From positions 154,252 to 188,787 of the forward strand of contig VCMS01000336.1 of the NCBI GenBank assembly GCA_022539475.1: a stretch of 34,536 bases of DNA, given 5' to 3'. The position numbers and the translations under genes are program-made. Below the pieces are notes generated by a model. It saw only the letters and a program-made list of their open reading frames with translations, did not search any database and was not told the origin of the DNA. This DNA is from Gracilaria domingensis (lineage: Eukaryota > Rhodophyta > Florideophyceae > Gracilariales > Gracilariaceae). Positions 17,304 through 25,517 of the stretch are shown here, piece after piece. Positions within the stretch are counted from its first letter, which is position 1. Each line of letters opens with the position of its first letter.

Positions 17304-18140
17304 TCATTGAACAAGGATCTCTTTGGTGTGCGTTTTCCGCAGCAGAGCTTGCGTCTCATCGTCACCGGCCCCCTCTCCATATACAGTCGCATTGACGGCA
17401 GTCTCACTTCCTACGACAAAATGCGTCACTGAGAGCGTAACAACAAATGCAAGCCACGTGGAGTATCCCATCATAATGTCTTGATCTTTCTTCTCCATCA
17501 CTCGATTTCCACCTCCGGAAAGCCACAGCGTCACAGCAATAGCGAAGAATACTCTCATCGCAGCAACACTAAAGCCAGATGATAGAAGTTGCCACGCCCA
17601 ATACCTGTGCTTACTGATCACCTTTCGCCGTGCGTACATGAATGCCATTCCGCCCGAGAATAGCCACCACAAGGTAAAGACCACGGTAGCGGACCGGAAG
17701 GTAAAGAACTTGTTCGGCTGTCTAAAATCAACGTAGAACTCTTCGTCTCCAAGAATCGGTTCGCCAGCAATAAACATCATGGTGTATCCTGCGGTCATAT
17801 AAACAGTTACAAGCAGAAGCAGACGTCCTACCCATCGGTGAAGGTTCAAGTACTTACGACGAATCAAAGAGGATGTCTGGAAGAAAGCACAGAACAACCA
17901 TAAGGGTACGGGCCACACATGAACGCCTAACCACTTAGATAGCTTGACACGCTTGACATCCAGTATTGCCATAGCGCGAGACACCGGGAACGATTCATCG
18001 TGTAGTCTCTTCTCGGCGATTTCTTGTACGGTTTCGGAACTGTTGCGAATCGAAATCACATGCACCGCGTGTGCGAATAGAATGATTGCGCATGAGGTCA
18101 TGAAGAAGCGACTAAGTGTAAACCCGAGTTTCAACTGCAT
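17304..18140 (-). CDS. DUF2306-type multi-pass membrane protein
   Basis: 278 residues from ATG 18140-18138; a further 20 upstream codons start with TTG and are not used. Hydrophobic segments lie near residues 11-31, 71-90, 107-126, 150-170, 186-208 and 228-246, predicting about six to seven helices. Two hallmark charged motifs sit at membrane boundaries: LHRWVGR (100-106) and KHRYWAW (177-183), each with a His-Arg pair. FTLWWLFSGGMAF lies between them and AAMRVFF follows. This is the pattern of DUF2306, a widespread predicted membrane family with no settled function; paired His residues have led to suggestions of redox or heme roles. It is intronless and divergent from the PhyH gene, with a palindrome between them. 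Confidence 0.8.
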   Translation of the reverse strand: MQLKLGFTLSRFFMTSCAIILFAHAVHVISIRNSSETVQEIAEKRLHDESFPVSRAMAILDVKRVKLSKWLGVHVWPVPLWLFCAFFQTSSLIRRKYLNLHRWVGRLLLLVTVYMTAGYTMMFIAGEPILGDEEFYVDFRQPNKFFTFRSATVVFTLWWLFSGGMAFMYARRKVISKHRYWAWQLLSSGFSVAAMRVFFAIAVTLWLSGGGNRVMEKKDQDIMMGYSTWLAFVVTLSVTHFVVGSETAVNATVYGEGAGDDETQALLRKTHTKEILVQ

Positions 18141-18676
18141 GGCGCGATTATTTGCGGAACGGAGACAGGGCGAGGAAACTGAAACCCGGTACGCGTGCAA
18201 AGCCAGCTACGCAGCCGGGAGGGAAGACGCGCGGGCTGCATCTCGCCCATGGGGAAGCCGTGATAAACTGCCTTCGCTACCCGCATACGCACGCATACGG
18301 GAATGATGAAGTTGGGTCATGGCGGTCTTTGCGGGGATGCCATCCGCGCAACAGATGGCACTCGCACCTCGCGGCCTGATCGCCTCGACCAAATATCGTG
18401 GTCATCACCTTGATGGTCAGAAATTCTGACCATCATGGTGATGACTCAGAATCGAAGTCGGAAACAGAGCCACTGATTCCACGTGCCACTCACATCACTC
18501 TCGATTTTGTCCGCTTTGGGACCACACACGTGCAATACGGTGCACCTCGTGTTCGGCTCCAAATCTGCGACGAACGCAGGTCATCCTCCCCAAGTTAAGG
18601 ACCTTCCCTGGTACAGAGTACTGTATCTTTTCAGAAGAGCCCTCACAACGTCGAAGAGCCCACAAGGCTGACTCCG
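18141..18676. other. Divergent promoter region DUF2306 / PhyH
   Basis: About 540 bp separate the two start codons. No TATA box is clear for either gene. The main structure is the palindrome at 18401-18445, roughly midway. Short ORFs here are shadows. Confidence 0.4.
18401..18445. repeat. 45-bp nearly perfect palindrome between divergent genes
   Basis: Arms 18401-18422 (GTCATCACC..GGTCAGAA) and 18424-18445 (TTCTGACC..GGTGATGAC) are 22 bases each with one mismatch and a single-base loop. It lies ~260 bp upstream of the DUF2306 start and ~230 bp upstream of the PhyH start. It could be a dimeric-regulator operator acting on both genes or a miniature foldback insertion. Confidence 0.75.
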
Positions 18677-19657
18677 ATGAATTGCTTTGCAGCTTCCCCC
18701 CTAGCGCTGTTCCGTTCCCACTTCAACACAATCCCAAACCGCCGACAATGTAACACCCGCGCTCTCAAACCCAGCCACCGCCCTGCCGTGCGGGCGGCCG
18801 CAGTCCTTCCAGGCACCGAGCTTGTACGACCGCCGCCGTCGTCCCTCGCTCCAACCGGTCCTCTAACGCCATCACAAATAGATACCTTCTTCAAGCAAGG
18901 ATTTGTGATTGTCCCGCAACTCATTCCGCCCACCCTTCTAGACGCAATGCTTGACGCTATTCCAGTTATTGAAGAAGGACGCATGCAGAATCCACTCTAC
19001 GACAGTCTGTCCTTTCGCATATGGGACTACCACCCACTGTTTAAGCAGGTCGCCACTTCATCACCTGTGGCGGCCGCAGCGGCGCAGCTCACGCCTGTTG
19101 ATACCTCTTCGCACCGCTCTTTGGTGGTGTTGAAGGACGCGTACTTCCGAATGCAAGGCAGCAATAAAGGGTGTGGGTTTCATGTCGACGACCCGTTCTT
19201 CTGGCCTTGTGCTGTTGATGCACCCGGCCCTGGTGTGAATGCCTGGATTGCGCTTCATGACGTCACGGAAGATGGCGGGGGTCTCACGGTCGCGCCTGCA
19301 TCGCATGGACCATCTTTTGTAGACTGTCGAGAAGCGATTAAGACTAATACGTGCATGCTAGCGGAGCTTGCTCCGGAAAAGAACGCAAGGTTAGAAAAAA
19401 TCGCCGTATCGCCAATCTTGAAGGCTGGAGATGTGATTCTCCACACGCGATGGCTGTTTCACAGAGGAAATCCCTTTAAGATTGGCTCAAAGGGGGAGAG
19501 CGGCATCGGAATTTCTCGTTATTCTATTCGTTATATGCCGGGAGAGTCTGTCGTCAATGAAATAGCTCGAGAGGACGGTCAATTCGTAGTTCGCCCTGGT
19601 GTGGTGCTCAGGGAAGCGGATGCAGACAACTTTCCAGCCGTATCGCTTCCAGGCTGA
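18677..19657 (+). CDS. PhyH-type Fe(II)/2-oxoglutarate dioxygenase, probably plastid-targeted
   Basis: 326 residues from ATG 18677. Residues 1-~45 are rich in Ser, Arg and Ala with few acids (MNCFAASPLALFRSHFNTIP..), like a plastid transit peptide. The mature part begins LTPSQIDTFFKQGFVIVP, the usual N-terminal helix and strand of phytanoyl-CoA dioxygenase relatives. Iron ligands are visible: H169 and D171 in GFHVDDPFFW and H262 in LFHRGN; R281 in GISRYSIRY is the likely 2-oxoglutarate salt bridge. NAWIALHDVTEDGGGLTVAPASH is the characteristic substrate-pocket strand with the conserved SH. The enzyme should hydroxylate a small molecule using O2 and 2-oxoglutarate; the substrate is unknown. 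A single intact exon of normal length. Confidence 0.88.
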   Translation: MNCFAASPLALFRSHFNTIPNRRQCNTRALKPSHRPAVRAAAVLPGTELVRPPPSSLAPTGPLTPSQIDTFFKQGFVIVPQLIPPTLLDAMLDAIPVIEEGRMQNPLYDSLSFRIWDYHPLFKQVATSSPVAAAAAQLTPVDTSSHRSLVVLKDAYFRMQGSNKGCGFHVDDPFFWPCAVDAPGPGVNAWIALHDVTEDGGGLTVAPASHGPSFVDCREAIKTNTCMLAELAPEKNARLEKIAVSPILKAGDVILHTRWLFHRGNPFKIGSKGESGIGISRYSIRYMPGESVVNEIAREDGQFVVRPGVVLREADADNFPAVSLPG

Positions 19658-19716
19658 ATGGGATCTTCGTGATGAGAAGAGGGAAGAAATTTACTCTTTT
19701 CTTTGAACATTTTAAT

Positions 19717-19752
19717 GTACCGACGGTACCTTTGACGGTAGCCTTCTACCGT
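19717..19752. repeat. Short inverted repeats downstream of PhyH
   Basis: GTACCG/CGGTAC (19717-19722 and 19724-19729) and ACGGTAG/CTACCGT (19735-19741 and 19746-19752) are perfect arms with 1- and 4-base loops, ~60-95 bp past the PhyH stop. They share the GGTAC..ACGGTAGCC wording with 15613-15649. This may be a 3'-UTR structure or a dispersed repeat. Confidence 0.4.
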
Positions 19753-21652
19753 TGGTAGCCCTACCCCCGGATGCACCGCAAGTGTACGGATTACATATGT
19801 ATGTCACGTGTATTAAATGTCGGAATTGAAATTAAATTTTATTATTTAACATTGAAGGGAATTGCGGAACAAAATAAATTCAGTGCTTTAATTATTCTGA
19901 GGAGCTATTTTGTATGATGAAAGCATTCCTCTCGCTTATTACCGCGACTAACTACCCGTTTTCTTACGATGGCGGTGACTGAATGAATTTAGGAGGAGAA
20001 AATAGTGCAGGATTTGTGATTTTCACTCATTGTCATTCGTTCCGACTCGTACCTTTCAAGGAGCTACAAAAAGACTACGTGTACATACAAAAGGCTTTCC
20101 GTAGCCCCACAGAATCGAGTTAATCTTTATTTTTAAACGTGAATTTTTAAAATATTTGATATTTGAAACTCGGAAGCATATGCTTTTAAAATTCTTATCC
20201 TTACAAAAGTTTGTTGGAATCTCTGAACGTCATTTTAATGGCAAACGACGCGAGTGTTTACAGACCCTTACACTTGCCTCTCGTAGAAGAAAGAGAGTCA
20301 AAGTAGAACAACCAGCCACTCAAAAAGACCAAGGCGGGTCCAGAATTCACCAAAGCAATAAACTTAGTATGCCCAAGGAAAGATCCCAAAACAATTAAAG
20401 AAAAAAACAAACTAGTTATTGAACAACCAACAATCAAAACAAAACAAAAAACAGACAAAAACAAACTGCACGCAAATTTTGCTGCCAAAAATATTTCTGC
20501 GCGTGCCAAGACAAACGTATATACGTTTTACGAGACGTCCCAAAGAGATTTACTAACTGAAGATAAGTCATCACTCTTTGCCTAAGCTAGTCTCTTACAA
20601 AGGACGATGCGCGGCATTCAACGAAAAATCAACCGACAGCTTTCTTTTCAGCGCCAAATTCCGTGTAGTACAAGGTCTCTCGATCGACACCGTTATCCGA
20701 GCCGAAACTCCGATGAGGCTCACTGCCGATAGAGGCGCCTTTGGTACAGACTACCTGATTTCCGTCCACGCCTAGGGCGCTTCGACTAATACTAGGTTAT
20801 CTGTTGAGTAGAGCAGTGCTCGAGCAACACGCAAAAACACAAAAAATGTTAGAAAGGCACAGAGGCCTAGACGCAGTAATGACTTACTTAGCTGCACTGC
20901 CCAAGATATTGAGTAAGGTTGATGAAATAATAAAGGTGATGAACACAATGTTATCCTGGGTCGAGACAGCGTCAGGCGTCTTGGTGATCCTTTATATACA
21001 GTTCTAAACCCTTGTAGTCGGCTCAGAAATGCAATAACGCACTATGATTAATAACAAGATGCAGTAGTACTCCTATTTGTGTAGAGCAAAACCACTCCGC
21101 GGAAGGAGACAAAAACCACCTGCGTGCGCGGCACTCTCAAGGTGTTCAGCCTTGCTTCCTATGAAGGGGTGGTGCAGCGGAAGAGTCCTCCGGTGAGGTC
21201 GACACGTGCCGGGCGTAACTCTGGGCGACCTCTTTCTGACTTGCAGACGGAGCTGAGTCAGGAGGATCCACGAATGTGGTGGGCTCGATGAGGCGGGGGC
21301 ACATCACCAGAGTTGGAAGATCCGAATTAGCGGGGATAAAAAGGGGAAAGGAACGGCGAAGTTGGGCCGTGTACGCGGGACACAAACCCAGGAAACAGGG
21401 GTGGATGGCGAAAACAGCGCTGGATATACCTGTATACACAGGATGGAACACACCACAACGGTGGGTAAACAACGTAAGAGTAACAACACAGGAACAAACA
21501 ATAAAAGCAGTAAGTAATACCGTAGCGTTCGGACAGTGGTTCCTTGGCGGGCAAGGGGGGATAACTACACCGGAGTAGTCGCGATACTCTCAACAATGGA
21601 GTAGAACCGTTCACCATCGGAACTAGTTAGAGCCAAGATTCCCCTTGTTGGG
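19753..21652. other. 1.9 kb, AT-rich then mixed, with orphan ORF pieces
   Basis: Up to ~20550 the sequence is AT-rich with no gene. Two plus-strand pieces have coding-like composition in different frames: 20557-20775 (SYKGRCAAFNEKSTDSFLFS) and up to 21007 (KTQKMLERHRGLDAVMTYLA, then VDEIIKVMNTML and a hydrophobic end ASGVLVILYIQF). They may be one broken gene. Neither begins with ATG and neither matches a family I know. An isolated GTAGAGCAAAAC (21081-21092) is the element A leader motif on the minus strand. From ~21240 to 21578 an open plus frame (DIPVYTGWNTPQRWVNNVRV) also lacks homology. Confidence 0.35.
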
Positions 21653-21695
21653 GTTTACTTAGTGAGGGCGACGGCGGTCGCCTTCGCCTAAATAT
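21653..21695 (+). repeat. Left-end signature of element A copy 2
   Basis: GTTTACTTAGTGAGG is followed by a perfect hairpin GGCGAC-GGCG-GTCGCC (21667-21682) and then CCTAAATAT (21687-21695). Order and spacing match 7174-7216 (minus) and 24224-24268. I take it as the start of the element. Confidence 0.5.
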
Positions 21696-21954
21696 TCGCA
21701 CTAAGCTACTCTAGACTACTAGTCACTGCTGGCACCGTGGCCCGTATTGGCCACGTGTGCCTCACTGTACTCCCTTGACTCACGGGGCGTCCGCCAGGGG
21801 CGGCCACACTACACGTGTCCGGAAACTATACCCTTCTCCGGTAAGCTCCCAAAATGGGCCAATCCTCCCTACCGATTCTCATAACCGAGGGTGTTACCGT
21901 CGCAACGGATCTAGTAGTTATGAAGCGCTATTAGCGACTTTCCCCGAAAAAGGA

Positions 21955-21973
21955 GTTTTGCTCTACATCTCCC
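21955..21973 (+). promoter_or_regulatory. Leader motif GTTTTGCTCTACATCTCCC (copy 2)
   Basis: It lies 48 bp before the ORF start and is identical over 19 bases to 6766-6784 in the decayed copy. See that entry for the spread of the 12-base core. Confidence 0.5.
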
Positions 21974-22020
21974 CCTCCTGAGGCGGTAACACCCGAACGC
22001 CTTCGGTCAGTCCCACCGCC

Positions 22021-23870
22021 ATGGGTATAAGTACTCCACCCCCTCCCGGGGCTCTTCCGGTCGTTCCGGTCAACGCCCTACCCATTGACAGCGCCCTCAT
22101 CTCGATCCCTGCCCGACTGCAGTTCTCCCTCGCGATGCAAGGCGGCAGCTCGAATTCTCCGCCTCGTCCACCGCGGTATCCGCGTCGCGGTTCTCCGATT
22201 CCCCGGCGACCGGGTACTGCGCGCCTCTTCGTTCCCGTGCAACTACGGTTCCGTTCCGTACCCTATCCGACAGGGACTCCTCCTGCTTCCGTGGCAGCTA
22301 CCGACGCCACTCCGCAGAGCGCCGCTCCCGCGAGCATCCCCGACTGGAGTGCACCGTCCGCCGCAGCGGTTCCGACCACGTCGGGTGGATGGCCCACGCC
22401 GAGCTCGCTACGAGTGAGGACCCCGCACTACCATAGTGATTTCTTCGCCAGCGCTCCCTCGTTCAACACCGAAGCGGTCCGGGACAACTCCCTAATCGAC
22501 TGCTACGCCGTTGATGGGGTGCTTCCCGGCGGGCTGCCGGTCAGCGTGGTCCGGTCCTGGGACTAGTTAGACCGCATCGCGGTTCCGCGCGACTGCCTCT
22601 GGTGGGAGAGCAACGAGTCCGAGATGTATGCTCGGGGCGAGATGGCCCGCTTGGTATATGCCCGGTTCTACCGGTCGCCGCACGAGCTCTCGGTGCCACC
22701 GGAGTATCATTTCGACGTTGCGCGATACCGTACTTACGGAGAACCCCAGTATGGGGACCGCCTCGAGGCGATATTGCCCGACCTCAGGAATTACGCTGAT
22801 AGCGTTCAGCCTTACCAGGACCTCGTGCTCTGGACTCGCCCGATTCTCCGAGCGGAGTTCAGGTATCTCCGCAAGTCGACGCCGCGTGACTTCTTCAAGG
22901 GTCTCCGCGACGAGCGGGAATGGAGGTCCCGTTTCGGGTTGTTGATTCCTCATCAGTGCGTGGAGGTCGAGCGCCTTGCGGCGAGTGCCCGTTATGAACG
23001 GTATGTTCCACTCCCAGACTTCTGGTTCCGGGTGGAGGTACCACGAGGATGTTATGTGGAGCTTCCCCCGTGTCTGACGTACGTGGGTTCCCGGTTCCTT
23101 CCGGCATCAGATCCGTCTCGCGGTCTCTGGAGTCTCCTCGCTACGGAGTGGACCGTTCGTGTTGCGGCCTTTCTCCTATGGGAGGCGTACGATGCTTACC
23201 GGTTGTCGCACGTGCCGGAGCTAGTCCGCCATTCGATTCGCGGTTTGGATCTTTCCGAGGTCCTCGGGTCTGTCTGCAACGAGCGGGAGGTCCGTGGACT
23301 TCTTGATGTCCTCGACGAGGTCGATTGGGACCAGGTCCCCCTGGACAGGTGTCCGAGGGCATCCGCCGTCGATGGGACCGATCTCCGGGACGCGACGTGA
23401 ACGCGGGAGACTTCGTGTTCTTCGACCCATGGGAATGGGAGCACATCTCCGCTCAGGAGGCCGCTGCGCGACGCGCTGCGGAGCGCATCGTTCCGGTGGG
23501 GCACCCGCGAGGGTTTTTCTTCGTCGAAGGTAGTGACGAAGATGAGGAACTCCCCGATGTGGAGGATGTACCGGCCGGAGGGTCGGAAATGGTGGAGAAG
23601 GTAGATATCACCGGCTGCGGCGCGCCCGCTCCGGCTTTCCAGGCGACGCCGGCTGCTCAGATGGGTCCAGCTCCATCTACCGGGGGCGCCGGTGCTAGCA
23701 CCGATCCGCAGGTGGCGGTTATTCGCAACTTCCTTAACGGGATGGGAGTGTTCGTCCCACCGTCGGTGACGGACCTTGCCACGCTGCGGCAGCTGGCTGC
23801 GCAGCACTTCCGTGGTGGTGGAGGCTTCACTGGAGGTGGTAGTGGATTCTTCTCCGGTCTTGGAGGTTAG
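22021..23870 (+). pseudogene. Family A element protein, copy 2 (one stop, one frameshift)
   Basis: ATG 22021 has a strong context (CCGCCATGG). About 616 codons would be read. Order: Pro/Ala/Ser-rich N-terminus (1-140), conserved EAVRDNSLIDCYAVDG, RSWD, a helical middle (PYQDLVLWTRPILRAEFRYL; PSRGLWSLLATEWTVRVAAF), LDLSEVLGSV, EVDWDQVP, NAGDFVFFDPWEWEHI, GHPRGFFFVEGSDEDEEL, an acidic linker, VAVIRNFLNGMGVFVPPSV and a Gly-rich tail. A TAG at 22564-22566 replaces the Cys codon of copy 1. A run of five C at 23337-23341 marks a -1 shift, best explained by loss of one C. Open pieces are 22021-22566, 22567-23400 and 23325-23870. No domain is recognised. Composition is Gag- or capsid-like; that is inference only. 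Confidence 0.65.
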
Positions 23871-24223
23871 TCCCATGATAGAGTGGGTTGTCTCATAGTG
23901 TAGTGAGGGGCCTTGTCCCCAGAAATGGCGGTAAAGTTTTCCGGCTGTTGCCTGTGATATAGTACGTATCGGGAGAAAACCCGAAGCGGTCTTGAGGCGA
24001 CGGAGTTGGCTGTAGCTCGAGGGAGCGACTGTAATGAATCCGTATGGGGAGTAAGGAGGAAGCACCGGGCGGTCAGCGGGGAAAGTGGGCGGTTGGTATC
24101 ACCAAGCACGTTCAGGAGCGTGCAAAAGGGTAAGAACGGCCTAATAAACTTTATAGTACTCAGCTTAACGGCCTGTCGGTAGCGCCACGCGACGAACAAG
24201 ACGTACGGCAAAAGGTGCTTGGT

Positions 24224-24268
24224 GTTTACAATGTGAGGTCATGGCGAGGTTGGGGTTCGCCTAAATAT
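24224..24268 (+). repeat. Left-end signature of element B
   Basis: GTTTACAATGTGAGG, an imperfect GGCGA/TCGCC hairpin, then CCTAAATAT (24260-24268). The nonamer is identical to the one at 21687-21695 and is spaced within two bases of it from GTTTAC. It links element B to family A at the DNA level. Confidence 0.5.
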
Positions 24269-24524
24269 CAGGTAAACCCGCCTCTGTACGACCTCCAGAT
24301 AGTGACTCACAGTACTATACTACGCCCGTCAACGTCCGACTGGCACACGTCTCCTACGTGCGCTCCCAAGTACACCTGGGTCTGACGTCCGATGCGGGAA
24401 CAACTACGCGTACAAGTAACCGCTCGGGCCAGCCCTACACGTACGACACGGCACTCCTAACAATCCACTCCGTCCGCGGCGATCAACCAGATCGTACTAT
24501 ACGACTGATCCCCCTCCTTAGATT

Positions 24525-24544
24525 GCACTCCGTCCCCGGAGTGC
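24525..24544 (+). repeat. Perfect hairpin in element B leader
   Basis: GCACTCCG and CGGAGTGC are perfect 8-base arms with loop TCCC. The text CACTCCGTCC also occurs 60 bp upstream. It may be an RNA structure in a long leader. Confidence 0.4.
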
Positions 24545-25479
24545 AGCCAAGCGCTGCGTCTAAGCCCGTTCGGTTGAGAAGAAGCCACCGTTCGCTTCTG
24601 CCACAGAAAGTGCCCGCCAGGGGCGGGGCGAAGCCATGTCAAAACTCTGGCGCGTAGCGTGAGGCGGAGGGTCGTACGACTGGTAGACGCCAGCTGCGTG
24701 GTGGTACGACGCGCGGGAAGCCATTTCCGTTCACAAAGCTGCCCACGCGGATTAGGAAGAGGAACACTCGAGGCCGTGCGTACATCGACGCTTTATGGCC
24801 TCGACACCCTCCGTCCTGGTAGCGTACCGAGTCTCACGTCAGGGCCGACACCTCTACGTCTCATGCGCCACACAGCAGCGCCGCAGCTGTGAGTACCACT
24901 ACCGTATCAGGGTGTACGCCCTCTGCGTCGTCATGACTCGTCCATTGGCGGCGCTGCCGATGCAGTTCGTGGCTCGCGCCCGCGGGGTCCCGGCTTTCAT
25001 GCAGACGATACGCACGTTAAGGTCGACGACAATGACCGATCGCGTACGTTCCACTGGTCGCGGAGGCGCGACCAATCCTCCTTCGTACACCGTGGCGGGC
25101 TTCCTCCAACAACGGAGTGCTTCTGCGCCCAGGGCGTCCGTTCTCGACGAGTCGTGCCACAAGGGCGGCCATGGCGTCACCCTGTCGTACCTCCAATGGC
25201 GCTGACTGCGGTAGTGAGGCCGTCAGCAGGCTCGCGCTCTTGCCACTGATGCGGTCGCACGCGCGCGGTGATCGCCGCCGTGCGATGTGCGCCCGATGCG
25301 GAATGAGCACCAGCGACTTTCGGTGTCGAGGGGGTGCCCATTGGCCATGCCCGTTCGGAAATAAATTGAGGTGTATGAGGCCTCAAAGTGTACGTATCGG
25401 CGCGGGCGATATCGCTTTCCGTGAAACCCGGAACGGTCGTCCGTCTTAGCCCGTGCACCTCCGTGTCGTACCTCGCGGC

Positions 25480-25487
25480 TATAAAAG
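25480..25487 (+). promoter_or_regulatory. TATA box in front of element B ORF
   Basis: TATAAAAG in a G/C-rich setting (GCGGC..CTCCC) lies 31-38 bp upstream of ATG 25518. With a start site ~30 bp downstream the leader would be only a few bases, so translation may begin at the next in-frame ATG, 25560. Confidence 0.55.
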
Positions 25488-25517
25488 CTCCCTTCCGCGC
25501 CTCACCCGTTGCCCCCG

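Larger units (their letters stand above)
21653..24223 (+). mobile_element. Family A element, copy 2
   Basis: Bounded on the left by the signature at 21653 and on the right, provisionally, by the start of the next element at 24224. It contains a 370-bp leader, the single coding region 22021-23870 and ~350 bp of 3' sequence. No reverse transcriptase, integrase or transposase is encoded. No matching long terminal repeat could be found by eye; the text after the stop has a small GGGG/CCCC hairpin but not the left-end signature. Confidence 0.55.

Noticed and set aside
23196..24065. 289-codon minus-strand ORF over element A copy 2
   Set aside because: The plus strand has clear homology to copy 1 along this stretch. 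The antisense translation is Ser/Arg-rich with no conservation in copy 1.
21653..24268. The two left-end signatures (21653 and 24224) as a pair of LTRs of one element
   Set aside because: Similarity is limited to about 45 bp of shared structure and is lost downstream. LTRs of one insertion should match throughout.
25509..25517. TTG start for the element B protein, giving 783 residues
   Set aside because: A nuclear eukaryotic gene should start at ATG; 25518 is the first in-frame ATG and lies just after the expected transcription start.
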